DNA of 64,000 bases from Russula earlei. Taxonomy: Eukaryota > Basidiomycota > Agaricomycetes > Russulales > Russulaceae. A model generated the notes under the pieces. It searched no databases and had not been told where the DNA came from. It worked only from the letters and a program-made list of their open reading frames with translations. Position 1 is the first letter of the stretch, and each line of letters begins with the position of its first letter. Shown in pieces: positions 23,315 through 35,416 of this stretch. The position numbers were made by a program, and so were the translations under genes. The DNA lies in assembly GCA_025769875.1 (NCBI GenBank), contig JAGFNK010000009.1:1-64000 (forward strand), written 5' to 3'.

Positions 23315-24415
23315 ATGTCTCTGCCCCAACCCGTTCCCCCATCCTGGAAGGTCCGTAGAGTTTTTTTTTAAAAAAAAAATACATATCCATTTGCTCCCTT
23401 TTTTTATCTTATCTTTTCCTTTCTGATTCTGACGCACTTCATATACCGTAGGACCTTGGCAAGTCCTCCAACGACCTCCTCGGCAAGGACTACCACTTCA
23501 ACGGCACCTCCCTCGAAGTCAAAACATCCACCCCTTCGAACGTCACCTTTAAAGTTGAGGGTAACCGCGACTCAAAGTCCTCCCACGTCACCGGCAACCT
23601 CGAGGGCAAGTACTCCGACAAGGGCCACGGTCTGACCATCACCCAAGCCTGGACGACCCACAACGCCCTCCGCACCCAGATTGAGCTCGAGAACCAGATC
23701 GCCAAGGGTCTCAAGCTAGAAACGACGACCAACTTCCACCTGGAGAAGAACACAAAGTCGGTCCTCCTCGGCGCCGCCTATAAACAACCTGGCCTCCACT
23801 CCCGCGCCGTCTTGGACGTCTTTAAGGGCCCTACGTTCACCGCCGACGCCGTGGTCGGTCGCGATGGCTTCCTCTTCGGTGCCGAGGCATCATACAATGT
23901 CACCGAGGGCCGTGTCAGTAAGTACTCGGCCGCCGGTGGGTTCTCAGCTCCCGAATACGCCGTCACTCTACATTGTCTCTCCAACTTCAGCACTTTTGCC
24001 GCGAGCTATTATCACCGTGTGAGCCCTGACGTTGAGGCCGGTGCCAAGGCCGTATATGACACAAATGCCACCTCACCCAGTGTCGCCCTCGAAGTTGGCA
24101 CAAAGGCGTACGTACATCTTTCAACTCGGTGCAATGTGATGACGAACGGGACATCACGATTCTAGTTACCTTGATTCGGCCGCCTTCATCAAGGCTAAAA
24201 TCAACAATGCCGGTATTCTCGCTGTCGGTGGGTACCTCTTATGTCTTTGACCTTACGCTATCGTTCACGGCATGTTACGTCTAGGTTACACCCAGGCGCT
24301 TCGTCCTGGTGTCAAGGCTTCCTTCGGTCTTGCCCTCGACACACAAAGGCTCAACGATGCGGGCCCTTCCGGTCCGGCGCATAAGGTTGGCGCGCAGTTT
24401 GTCTTTGAGGCGTGA
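23315..24415 (+). CDS. POR1: Mitochondrial outer-membrane porin (VDAC)
   Basis: This is the voltage-dependent anion channel, a beta-barrel that passes metabolites across the outer mitochondrial membrane. The first exon gives MSLPQPVPPSWK. After an intron carrying a T/A homopolymer comes DLGKSSNDLLGKDYHFNGTS, the family's N-terminal helix and first strand. Alternating barrel strands follow, among them GLKLETTTNFHLEKN, VLDVFKGPTFTADAVVGRDG and ALEVGTKAYLDSAAFIKAKI. The last exons hold GYTQALRPGVKASFGLAL with the conserved LRPG turn of the eukaryotic porin signature, and the end is KVGAQFVFEA. Total length is about 290 residues, as expected. Three further introns are short and canonical. Confidence 0.97.
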
Positions 24416-24775
24416 GCGATCGTGTTTCCTCCCTGGCAGCACATGGGTGCGAGGTTGTCAAATTCGTCCATACCTTATTCCACATTGTGTGAAACAACGT
24501 ATTTTCTTCCCCCCTCCGTTGTGGGTGTCTTGAGAATGCATGGCGGAGCTGATACAGTTCTGATCGCGTGATCCTGATGATCCTGATTCTATCATCAACT
24601 GGGGCTCCGAAGACATCTGATAGCGGGACAGAAACGGTCGTAGATGGCTCAGTAATGTGACAAGGTTTTAATTCCAACAGCACTTCTGTAAACTTTATAC
24701 TCCATCTGCAGGCAAATACTAGGACGTGGAGGGTGAGGGACGAGTGTGGAGTGCCCGGAAGTGGGTAAAGATCGA
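24416..24775. other. Convergent 3' intergenic region
   Basis: These 360 bp between the VDAC and cofilin stop codons hold 3' untranslated sequence. No gene seen. Confidence 0.6.
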
Positions 24776-25538
24776 TCAATTTCCACGCTTTGCTTTTTCC
24801 AGGACTGGTTAAAGAGGACCGTAAGGAATCAGGGAGCTGGACGCGCGAGCGGAGCAGAGCCAAAAAAAAAAAAAAAGCCCTACCGGTCTCAAGAGCCACT
24901 TCGCTGTCTTCCGTTCCCTGGATCTCCACCGCGATACCAACGAGGGCGCGTCGAAGGGCCTCCCGCGAGGACGCGGCCACCATCTTGTCCTTGATCTTCG
25001 CGCCCTCGGGCGACCTATCGATGTTATCCCGCACACATCACATCACATGCATCGCCAATCGCATACCGCCGATGACGACGGCGTGCCATCCGTGCCGTGG
25101 ATGTTTGTTAAAAACCGAAGGAGACAGGGGAGCGAAATCGGAGATAAGGATGTCTCGTTAGCACAGCCTAAAACAAAAGAGAAAAAAAAAAAAAAGGGGG
25201 GGGGGGGGGGGGGCTTACCAGTGGTAAAAGATGATCTTGTTGCGCAGGCCACCCTCCTCCTTCAGAAACTCCAAGTCGTACACAGCCCAGCGGCACTGAT
25301 TCTCGGGTAGATCGACGAGGAATTCCTCGTAATCCTTGGACGTCGAGGACTTGAGCACGATAATCTCGGTCTTATCTTCGTTGAGCCCAAAGATGATGTA
25401 CTTGTGTTTCTTCTTGAGTTTCAGGTCTTGGAACTGGGCCACGCTGTCTGGATTCACTGTCACGCCTGACGACTAGGGAGAGGGTTGTGCGTCAAGGGAT
25501 ATGCTGATGGCAGGTACAGGCATATTTTTTCGCACCAT
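24776..25538 (-). CDS. COF1: Cofilin (ADF/cofilin actin-severing protein)
   Basis: This protein severs and depolymerises actin filaments in patches, rings and hyphal tips. The first exon is only the ATG at 25538, followed by an intron of about 65 nt. Exon 2 starts SSGVTVNPDS and gives LKLKKKHKYIIFGLNEDKTE, then YEEFLVDLPENQCRWAVYDL. A long intron of about 200 nt holds an A14G18 tract (25182-25213) and leads to SPEGAKIKDKMVAASSREAL, the long actin-binding helix. The last exon supplies ETVLEKAKRGN. Total length is about 138 residues, standard for fungal cofilin; the early Ser that is regulated in animals is present (SSGV). Alpha-actinin follows upstream on the same strand. Confidence 0.95.
25182..25213 (+). 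repeat. A14G18 homopolymer pair inside a cofilin intron
   Basis: A run of 14 A is followed directly by 18 G. A similar A-then-G pair lies at the left end of the window (about 56-81). Such tracts are prone to length errors. Confidence 0.9.
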
Positions 25539-25717
25539 CTCTGTTCTGTTATCTGTATTTGGATGAGAAAGGGGTTACGACCACGCGACAGGAGGGGGTT
25601 AATGAGGAAGAGGTCAACAATCTTGGTTGAACTGGCGTTGAGCTTTGATGATGAGAATCGCGATGGCGGTGTCATTCGGCAATCGCCATGCTTAGATAAT
25701 CAATATGCCTTTCTCGA

Positions 25718-28429
25718 CTAACTCTCGAATACTCTGTCCAACCATCCATCGTAGTCGTATTCCGCTTCCCCCAAGCCATTCTGCGCTGAAGGCATCACCT
25801 CACGCAGGTAGTCAATCGCATTAGCCGGTATGTGTGCTAGGCGCAAGTCCAGCTCTGTCACAAACGGCTACGAGTACGCAGGACATCCGAGTTAGTGTAA
25901 TTGCCAAGAGACACTCTAGACGCATACCTTATTACTTGCAGCCCCTTGGAAGGCCTCGCGCAATTGATCGGGCGACGTTTGGTCTTCTGTGATGTCGACC
26001 TACGATCCGTCAGACCCAACTCTGAAATTGGCCTGAGGAGCATACCAGGAGATTTATGAAAGCCTCAAAGGTAATAGCTCCGTATTCTTGAAGCAGTTGA
26101 TCGAAGATGATATCGAGGTCCTCATCCTTTGGAGGAGACCGTCACAAGTGGCCCAGGTAAGGCAGAAAATGGCTCACCGCATAAACAATACCTAAGCTAG
26201 CCAAAGCGGCGGCCATCTCGGAAATATTGAGCGTGTTTGTTTCCTCCTTATCAAAGTATCGGAAAGTGCTCTCAAATTGTTCGATTTGGGCCGGAGTAAG
26301 ATTAGTCATATTGCGCGACACGATCTGTAACCACAGGTCAGAAAAGAACCTCGGAACGATGCAAAGCATACCTGGTTATCGATAAACGAAATTTTCTTCG
26401 CTATGCTCTGCACAACAAGCTCAAGTTCGAACTCGAGATCCTGGCAGGTGAATACGGTGTAATCGTTCTCTTCGACCTTTGCGGCGACACACTCGGATTC
26501 AGCAGCTTCGACTCCCTCCAAGGCTTCTGAAAGAGGAGGTATCCGAGTCTGGATACTCTCAATTTTATGCTGCTGTTCCTCTAAGGGACCTTCGACTGCG
26601 GACAATTCGAGGGAGATGGCGCGCAGGCGCTCTCGAAAACCATCTGCCAGCGCTGCGAACTTCTTGCGAAGGGTCTCTTGAATTCTGTCGCAAGGTTGAG
26701 TTACCCTGGCAATGAAATTCCGCGAGGACCATACTCTCTTATTTGTGCATTGATCGCTCTAGATCGTCGTGCTTCCGAAGTTAAAAGGACCTCCCAAGCG
26801 TCATCGATGTCCTACTGAGGCATCAACTCGCTTTCGAGAGGTAACAGATGACACAAACTGAAGGAGCTAGACCGTGGGGCGGTATATAAGGTCTCAACTT
26901 GTAAGTCTTGAGCTTCGTTTGAACGTTCCCGAGAAGAGTAGCAAGATCTTGCTTTTCCGTGACCCACGTTCTCTTCGTCGTCTGCTTGTATGTAGCAAAG
27001 CTCGCGGCATGCTCTTTCACGTCTGTATATGTACCCATGAACTTTACTGAGGCCCAAGTTTCTTGCGTCTCCTTGAGGGCTGCAAGGAGCTATGACACGT
27101 TACTCTTTCGGCCGATGATTTGATAAGACCTGTCACGCACCGCTCGAACACGGCGTTCATAATCATTTCTGCTAACCCAGATGGACTGCATGAGCTCCGC
27201 GAACTTCTCAATGCGACGAGATACCGTTTCTGCTTGGTCTGTGCGAATGAAGGATGACATATAGACCAAAGTCTTGGGGCATCTGGGAGAAACGCGCACC
27301 TTGAGATGAGAACGCGTGGAAATAACTGGCGACATAGGTCATGACACTACGTTCATCGGGTCGATCGGAGTCGCAGAGATCTGCGACTTCTAACAGTTGC
27401 TGATTCCATTGTGTTAGAAACGACACACTTCCTATTCTAGAAGAGATAATACATACTGGGATTCCAAGCGACTGGGCAGCAACGTCGAATGCTAGTTGAG
27501 TATTCCCGTGGCGATCCCACTGTGAGGGGTTAACGAAAACCAACGACAAGAAAGACGTGGGATTACCTTGTCGAGTTTATCATAGTCAATCAAATCCGGT
27601 CTATGGCAGTGGATTAAGGCGCATCTATGTCATGGTGATCAAACCAAGGCTAGTACGACAAGTCGTGAAACGACCAACAGTGCAAGTCCGTCAGACCAGC
27701 TAGCGGAGAAATCTTGGACATCAACTTCTTTATATGGTGCTGTTTTTCGTTGACACCAGAGCAACAAGCCTTCTTTAGCGGAGAGGCCTTCTTCGCTTGA
27801 GGGTAGGAATACAATTAGCTTCGCAGAACGCGGATGCCTCTAGAGAGATATCGTACTTGATATCGGCTATCGTGAATCGAAGGACGAGCGTCCAGATCAT
27901 ACCGAGGATGAGCTTGAGGTTACCATCGATGATATCTGCGAGAAATTGAGCGGAGAAACTGAAGAGGGACATCAGGACTTACCTTCGGGACCTATATTGG
28001 TCAACTTGACGCCTCGGGACGTGATAAACTCCAGTGCTTTGTTCACGTTCTCTGCTTTCTGTACACGCATACGAGGATTCTTGTTGTAGCGTCCAAGGGA
28101 CGTATCGCCTGCACGCACGGAGGATTTGATTTGGAAAATCGAAAAGTGTGGATGCGACATACCCATGATCTCCTGCCCAAAGGCCCACATTATCAAGCAA
28201 GGGCTAGAACAGGAAATCAGAGGACTCACCATGAGTTGTATGAGCCTGACCCCGTCAGAAAGATCCCTCACAAGAGAGGTCATGGGGGGATAGCCGTTTG
28301 CCTCGAGCTTTGTGTTTAGCCTAAGATAGGCTGATAAGAAACCACAGACGTGGAGCAAAAGGGTGCGATGCACCATTTGCAGAAAGTTCGCTCCTGAGTA
28401 TTACGGGAGAGCGCTTCAAGACTGTCCAT
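25718..28429 (-). CDS. AIN1: Alpha-actinin (actin cross-linker, Ain1 type)
   Basis: This antiparallel actin cross-linker acts in the contractile ring and actin cables. The ATG at 28429 opens [19 protein letters not shown], the start of calponin-homology domain 1 (then [52 protein letters not shown]). Domain 2 gives [40 protein letters not shown] and [11 protein letters not shown] helical rod with about two spectrin-like repeats follows. The EF-hand part has [20 protein letters not shown] and then [20 protein letters not shown], ending [10 protein letters not shown]. The product is roughly 620 residues, as in fission yeast, with a short rod. More than 15 introns of about 50 nt were needed. The first EF loop ([12 protein letters not shown]) lacks the regular acidic spacing, so calcium binding is doubtful. 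Confidence 0.93.
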
Positions 28430-28525
28430 GCACGATGAAGAGATGAGGGACGAATGGAGAGACGCGTTCGCGCGTTGACAACTCCGCCAGACGCGTCCTC
28501 TCCCTCTCTCTCTCACTCCCCAACG
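28430..28525. promoter_or_regulatory. Very short divergent promoter (alpha-actinin / POB3)
   Basis: Only 96 bp separate the two ATG codons. The stretch is C/T-rich toward POB3. Both transcripts must start within it or inside each other's leader. Confidence 0.6.
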
Positions 28526-30969
28526 ATGACCACTCAGTTCGACAGGGTGTACCATGGCCTCTCGACGGACCCAGGAAGTGCGTCATTCTTTGCCACTCCC
28601 GCTTTCCAGCCCCCAACATCACATCTCCACAAGAATTCCGTGTAGCTGCCAGCGGCATGGCCTGGAGAGCAGAGGATGCCGAAAATGTCATTGCCATGTC
28701 GTCCACCGACATCAAGTGGGCACGGTGGCTCCGCGTCGCGAGGGGTTTCCAGCTTCGCGTGGGCCTGAAGGATCGCCGCCGTGAGGCTTTCGACGGCTTC
28801 GAGCGTGATGTACGTCCCCTACTCACCGATCTAACTCGTGACTTTCCTTTGACCCGTTGGTATCCAGGATCATGATAAGCTCGCCACCTTGTTGAAGCAA
28901 CATTTTAGCGTCGCATTGGAGACGGATGACATCTCATTCAGAGGTTGGAATTGGGGGTCGACCGACTTCCGAGGTGCGCACCCTTGCCCTTGCTAACCGC
29001 TTTGCTGCTCGGAACACCCACCCACGCTCATACCAGGCGATGAACTGGCCTTCGTCATCGGCAATAGAACCTCCTTCGAGCTTCCTCTGCAGCATGTCGC
29101 CAATTCGAACATCGCGGGGCGCACCGAGGTCTCTCTTGAATTCACGGCGCCCTCTGATTCTGCCGGAAAAAAACCGTCAAAAGGTCAATCCCGATGAGAT
29201 GGTCGAGATACGTTTCTTCGTTCCTGGTCAAAGCACGCGCACGCGGGGCTCCGATGCGGGTTCGAACAAGTCAGATGCCGAAGACGACGACGACGTGAGT
29301 GCTGCGCAGGCGTTCCACGACGCCATCAAAGAAAAGGCCGAACTTGGCCATGTCTCCGGTGACATCATCCTAAGTTTTGAGGAGGTCCTCGTCCTAACCC
29401 CCAGGGGTCGCTACGACGTCGACATGTTCCCTGAGTTTTTACGTCTACGCGGCAAAACGTATGATTACAAGGTCGTGTATACAAGCATATCACGGCTATT
29501 CCTTCTACCAAAAGACGACCTGCACATTCTCTTTATCGTACGCTCAGTCAACGCTTATGCTTGGTTTCCTTGCTGATGTCTGTTTTCAAGCTTGGCCTCA
29601 ATAATCCCATCCGACAAGGTCAGACACGTTACCAGTACTTGGTCATGCAGTTCAGTCGTGAGGAGGAAATCACTGCTGAACTGAACATGAGCGAGTTCGT
29701 TTCCATTGACTTCTGCCTCGTTTGCCCTTTATTAATGACTCGAATCTTAGAGAGGAGATTGCAAAGTTTGAACGGTTAGATAAACACTATGAGAAACCTA
29801 CCTTCGAAGTCGTGTCGAGCGTCTTCCGTGCTCTATCAAGAAAGAAAATCATCAGCGCCGGCAGCTTCCAGAGGCATGTTCCGCTTGCGCTGTCTTAAAA
29901 GATCGTCTGCGACTGACATGCTCTATAACGCAGCCGAAACGGGCATCCAGGGCTCAAAGCGAACTTGAAGGCCGTACAAGGCGATCTCTTCATGCTCGAC
30001 AAGTTCATCTTCTTTGTCTCGAAGCAACCCGTCCTCATCGAAATCTCCGACATTCACCAAGTCGTCTTTTCCCGTGTCGGGGCGGGCATCGCCAGTGCGC
30101 GCACGTTCGACATGCAGATCGTCACGAAGCAAGGACCCGAGTACACGTTCACATCGATCAACAAGGAGGAGCACGAGCCCACGGACGCGTTCCTCAAGGA
30201 CAAGAAGGTGCGGGTGAAGAACGAGATGGTGCCGGACGGCGATCTGCTGCTCGCTGCGGCGGGAGACGACTCGGACGAGGAGATGCAGAGCGTCGCCAGT
30301 GACGACGACGAGGAACCGCGCGTGAGGCGGACGGGCGACGACGACGACGATAGCGAAGACGGTAAGTCGAAACGCGGGTCCAAACCCCCCCCCCCCCCGC
30401 ACTTTGCCCCGTTCACTGACATACATACGCTCGCGCGCCGGCAAACGACAACGCTAGACGAGGACTTCCGCGCGTCCTCCTCAGACGAAGGTTCCCCGAC
30501 CGAATCGAGCTCGGGCTCGGGCTCGGAGGGCGGCGCCACGGCGTCCGATGCGTCCGGCGATCGCGTCATGATGAAGAAAGGTACGAAAAAGTCAAAGGCC
30601 AAGGCCAAGGCGACGTCGACGTCGACGACCAAGGGGGGCCACGACGACGGCAAGGCGACGACGGGCTCCACGCCTTCCTCCCCCGCGAAAAAGAAAAAGA
30701 AGGCGGTGGCCAAGGAGCCGGACGACGACGGAGGCGACGATGTCGACGATGACGACGACAGGCCGAAGAAGAAGGCCAAGGCGACCAAGGCAAAACCTTC
30801 TTCCAAGTCGAAGAAGAGCGCCGACGCTGTCGACGCGATGGCGGTCGACTCGGAGCCGGAGAAGCCTGCGCCCAAGCCCAAGCCTAAACCAAAACCGGTG
30901 ACGAAGGCGCCGAAGGGAGCGGACGACGACCAGCCGGCGAGGAAGAAGCTGAAGAAAACAGGGGACTGA
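28526..30969 (+). CDS. POB3: FACT complex subunit POB3 (SSRP1-like)
   Basis: This is the histone-chaperone subunit of FACT, which with Spt16 opens and restores nucleosomes for transcription and replication. The ATG at 28526 gives [20 protein letters not shown]; then [20 protein letters not shown] and [20 protein letters not shown] (dimerisation domain). A pleckstrin-like middle domain follows: [71 protein letters not shown]. The second PH half has [20 protein letters not shown] and [20 protein letters not shown]. The tail is first very acidic, then a long Lys/Asp/Ser-rich region. No HMG box is present, as in yeasts where Nhp6 supplies it. The basic tail is longer than in yeast Pob3. Confidence 0.95.
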
Positions 30970-31314
30970 GTGTGTGTATATATAATAACCTTGACCCCTA
31001 CCCGTTGTATATCTCCGCTCGCATGCCACTCTTTTCACTGAGAGGACAAAAAAGATCTTGAAACATCGATTTGATTTGTTCAAATCAAGATAGCTTTTAG
31101 AACATAAGGAAATACACGACTGAGAATCCGCAGACAACAGATACAAATGTCCGGAAAGGGGCGACACCGGGTTGTAAAGAGCGGTCTAAAATAGCAATGA
31201 GCGGACAGAGGGCAAGAGTTCTAAGAAAAGCGAGCGTGACAAAGTATTCTGGGCTGCGGTCTTTTAAAGAGCGGTTGTAGGTTATACTAAAAATACGAGA
31301 TGAACAAGGGCCGA
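30970..31314. other. Convergent 3' intergenic region
   Basis: These 345 bp between the POB3 and RA-PH stop codons are AT-richer and hold 3' untranslated sequence. No gene seen. Confidence 0.6.
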
Positions 31315-34300
31315 TCATCGCTTGGCCAGTAGCGATCCGGGTTCAAAAGAGGTGGTCGCCGTTGAGGCATTGGAGGGAACTTTTATCAGAGGCTGTTGCG
31401 CGCCGCGTATTCCCTTTCGGGTACTCGAGCGCGACGGAGCTTTGCCTGACGGTCCACTCGTGCCAACCGAGAGCGTGTTGCGCGCCTGATGAATAATGTA
31501 CGACTGCAAGAGTAAGGGGAGGAATGTGAGAAACAGCTCAACGACCACCACCACAGGGTATATCACTCACTCGGGCCAGAAGAACGTTCTCCAGCCACTT
31601 CTTCCCATCCTTCTCCGAGCAACAAAACACGTGAACATAATCCGCTGGGTTCTCAAAGAAGGAAAGATTATCGGTGGACTTCACGGCAAAGACGTAAGGC
31701 TTTGGGGACTTGTGTATTCTTGTGACCACATATGCGTCAAAATTGGCAAGAGAACAGAGGAATGTCTCGTCTTTTCCCTGAGTAGACAACGGTTATTCAG
31801 TCCGCCCATGTGAGATGAGAAATCGGGTGATCACATTGTCCTTTTTGGAGAGCCAAAGTCCTTGCTCTCGCAATTCAAGCCATCTTTTACTCCACTTCCG
31901 AGGTTTGCTCTCCCACTCGACGTACGTACTGAATACAGGCGAGCTAGTTGGCATGGCCTATCGAGAAAACATATTAACGTCGCCTGCCAGGACGCATAAG
32001 AAATTAACCCTACAGAAGGATGCAAGAGTGTCGCCAACGGTGTTTTCTTTGCGACGAGAAGGTTCACACTTTTGTCCTTGTCCCAGGAATTGATGACATC
32101 TGATATAACCTCGAAATGGCGAATCGGTCTCTCTACGACGAGTCACTGCGTGAGCAAGCTACGATAACTGGCGAGTACAAAAACCTACCCATGCCGAAGT
32201 CCTGGAAAACTTCGAATAGCATCCACCCGCCAACACCTGCCCAGTTGGCCAATTGGCCTTGTGTTTCCAAGGCGTCTATCGCATCCTTTGCGGTTGTCGT
32301 CGGATTCATCATAAGCGTATTAAATCGCTGTAGGTCTACAATGAATACCCGTTGCTGCCACGAAACCTGTTTTGTTTCCTTCGGAACAACTTGGGTGGGC
32401 AGAGGGGGGTCCGGGGCATCGGCGGGGGTGCGTGTAGCAGATACTTGCTGGAAGGCAGATGGGTGGAGAGGAGTCACTGAGGGCGACTGTGCACCGTCAC
32501 TTGTTGTGGGACGCCTAGTAGACCTGGACCGCGAAGGAGGTGCAGCACGAACCATAGCTTCAGACTGGTCATGCTGCTTGACAGGGCGCGAGGCCGTAGT
32601 GGCACTACGACCAACCCGACCCATGTCAGCGGTTAAGGAGCGGATGGGCATAGTCTGTTCCCGACCAGCATCAGACGTTCTTGGACGATGAAATGATCGC
32701 ATAGGTCGAAGAGGCTTGTCCGAGATATCGATGCGCGCATGATCCTCAGAACGTTGTGCGAGCCTATCTGAATGGAAAGGAGACCCTGATGGGGAATGTT
32801 CGCGCTTATTCAAAAAGGACATGGGCAATGCATTCGACTCTTGGATGTCCCTCAGCCGTCTTGCAAGATCTTCGGCGACAATCGGTCGGGACGTACTACT
32901 GGGAAGCGTTTTTGTGCGTGGGCGGGTTGATGAGGGCATGGACTGGCTGGGACCCTGTGAGGAACTTGGACCCGCCTGCGCATGGTGTCGTGGTTCTTCT
33001 TCTACCGATGTCTGTTTGTGAGTTTGTTGTCGTGGCTGCTGCTGCTGGCGGCGCAATGCCCGCAGCCTCCTACGTTCATCCTTTTCATCGCTGACCTGTT
33101 TCCGGATCGTGCGCTGAACACGCAATGCCGAAGGAATGCGCTGTGCTAAAGGGATGTTATCGTCTGACGTTGAGACTTCCCCTTGTGATCCTGGGTGTGA
33201 GCGTTGGGCAGCGTGCCGCGTGTCGTCTTCCCCACTCTCATCGCTCTCGCTCTCGGTGTCACTGGGTGTAGAGAATGCCGAGGGCGCGCGCCAATGTCGT
33301 TCATCTTTCCGGCGATCGTCACCTCCACCTCGCCGACCGTCACCAGCAGAACCACGTCCATGTCCGCGTAAACCACCAGCGCTGCCCTGTCGCCAACCTT
33401 GGCCACCAGCCCCACTGATATTGGAAGACTGACCCCCCTCGATGTCTTGGTTCCTTCGACTAGTACGATTCTCCTGGTCAACGCCATCGACAACCTCTTC
33501 GACGTGCTCAAGGGGTTCGTCAAATATGTCCGACTCATGCAGTTCGGAAGCAGCGTAAGTCGTGTAATCCGACGGCCAATCTTCGTCAGGGATAGAATCG
33601 TCGTCGGAAACCACCGAATTGATCGGGGGACGTATAGTTCCGGCAGATGTACCCGGCTGAAAGGTATCAAGCATTGAAAAGCTTCCCGGCATCGAAAGAA
33701 AGTCGATAATTTGCGAGTGTCGTTGATCCGGATAGAATTCCTTAGATGACGGGTATATCAAATCGTCGTCGAAGATGAGATCAGCGGGCACAGACTCGTC
33801 GGATGAGGACCGATTTGGACTTCGAGAGGGTGAGTCACCGCCCCACTGGGTCTGGAGATCGGGGGAAAGGACAGGGACGGAGGAAGAAGAGGACGTCGAG
33901 GAAGAACGAGACAACGACGGCGGGGAGAGACTGGATAGGACATCGAATAACGACGCGAACGCGTTAGGACCTTCGTCTGGGCCGAATTCAAGGGAGACGG
34001 GAGACGGAAGGAGGGACTCTTGATCGTCCTGATGAGCATGTGTGTCCTTGCGTGCGCATGCATCAACAGGGTCGTCATGGATATCCTCAGTATGGATATC
34101 CTCCTTCCCACAGGTTACCGGTTCGGGACCGAGCATGGACTCGGATGGTTGATGATGATGGTTGTCTGTGGCGTGGTCGAGACCCTGAAGAGGCGGCGCT
34201 TCCTCGGATACCCTCCCCGGACCTGCGTCAACATCCCAGGGCTCAAGAGGAAGGCGTGCCCCGAGTGTGCCTTTCCGTGCCTGGGGGCCATGTCAATGTC

Positions 34301-34879
34301 CAAACAAGGTGAGAAGGAACGTCATGTACACACTTTGATCGTATAAACAAAGTCTGACTGAGCAAGGCTATGGAGGGACGGAAGGGACGGACGTGGCGCA
34401 AACGCCGGCCGGGTATACGCAGGACGAAGCTGCCGGCCACCGACAGGGGGAGATGGAGGAGACACCCGAGAGGGACATGAAGGTGACCGGATAGTCAGGA
34501 CGGGGACGGGTTGGGGAGATGAGGTCTCAGCAGGGGATGGTTTAACCGCCAGAGGGGAACGCGGCTGCTTGACAGATGGTCGTCTCGACTGTGGTGGGGA
34601 AGTTGGACCGCTCCGGTAGCTTTGCAACGGGCGCGCACCCGTATGGTTCGCGAACGGGTCATCATCAAGTAAGAAATCCGGAGGAGACATTCCCGCCAAC
34701 TCCAAAGACGCGGTCGCAGGAGGCTGCACCGGGGGTGGGGGAATATGAGAGAGAGAGGAAGTTGATGACAGGCGTGCATGGGTGGAGGGCTGAGGCTCTG
34801 AGGAGGACGTGCTGGAAAATGGGTATGATAGAAACGGGGGTATAAGAATGGACTGTAAAGACGTGCGCCTCTTTGGCAT
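31315..34879 (-). CDS. RA-PH adaptor protein (RIAM/lamellipodin/MIG-10-like layout)
   Basis: This is a protein of about 1,100 residues. The first two thirds are disordered, Ser/Pro/Arg-rich, with polyproline stretches (HIPPPPVQPPATASLE) and an acidic segment. The C-terminal third has a Ras-association-like fold (WQQRVFIVDLQRFNTLMMNP, TTTAKDAIDALETQGQLANW, GGWMLFEVFQDFGMGR) followed by a PH domain (VFSTYVEWESKPRKWSKRWL with ELREQGLWLSKKD, then FLCSLANFDAYVVTRIHKSP, YVFAVKSTDNLSFFENPADY, KDGKKWLENVLLARSYIIHQ). The RA-PH tandem is the signature of the MRL family, which links Ras/Rap GTPases to actin assembly; the fungal role is inferred. The region before 34879 (SSDEFDASIWLDSAQDYLSH) stays open in the same frame, so an upstream exon is likely. 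Confidence 0.8.
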
Positions 34880-35015
34880 CCTTTTACCGTGTGGGGTATG
34901 CGATAGGTAGTCTTGTGCAGAGTCTAGCCAGATACTTGCATCGAATTCGTCTGACGAAGCTGGAGATGTTGGCGGGGAGGAAGAGATGGAGGAAAGAGAT
35001 GGCTACGTCGATGAG

Positions 35016-35416
35016 TCAACAAAACTGCGGGATGTTGGAAAACGCATTGGTGGGGGTAAAGGTAGTCATGCGAAAGGCGCGTAAATAGCGCTCAAAATTT
35101 TGACCGAAGCGAAATGGAGAAATGAGGCGCTGTGATTGATTGAAAAAGACAAGAAGGGGGGACTTGATTATTATGCCAAAGGAGAAAGAGTACGTACGGG
35201 ACGAGAGAACGCGACGGAGCACGGGGAATGTTCCCAGGTGAGCGCGAGATTGCAGGAGTGGTGGAGCAATTGATGATCGAGGGAAAGAAGAGTCTCGTCG
35301 TCCTGAGCGAGGAGGAGGGAGGAACTGGTCAAATGGACATAAGCGAGGAGCAGAAGGTGATGATATAAATCGCGGGGTACATACGATGTGTCCTGGTGGG
35401 GAAACTGGGTAGGCAT
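35016..35416 (-). CDS. Possible small protein or 5' exon(s) of the RA-PH gene
   Basis: An ATG at 35416 opens MPTQFPHQDTSYVPRDLYHH and a hydrophobic/Leu-rich stretch. A GTACGT donor and CAG acceptor join it to RLISPFRFGQNFERYLRAFR and then MTTFTPTNAFSNIPQF before TGA at 35016. The last stretch looks like a normal N-terminus of the RA-PH protein, and the frame that continues that protein reopens about 20 nt later, so this may be its true 5' part with an unresolved splice or a base error. As a free-standing protein I recognise nothing. Confidence 0.35.

Noticed and set aside
30054..30881. 275-codon minus-strand frame
   Set aside because: It is the antisense shadow of the Lys/Asp-rich POB3 tail; the Ser/Ala/Phe composition mirrors those codons.
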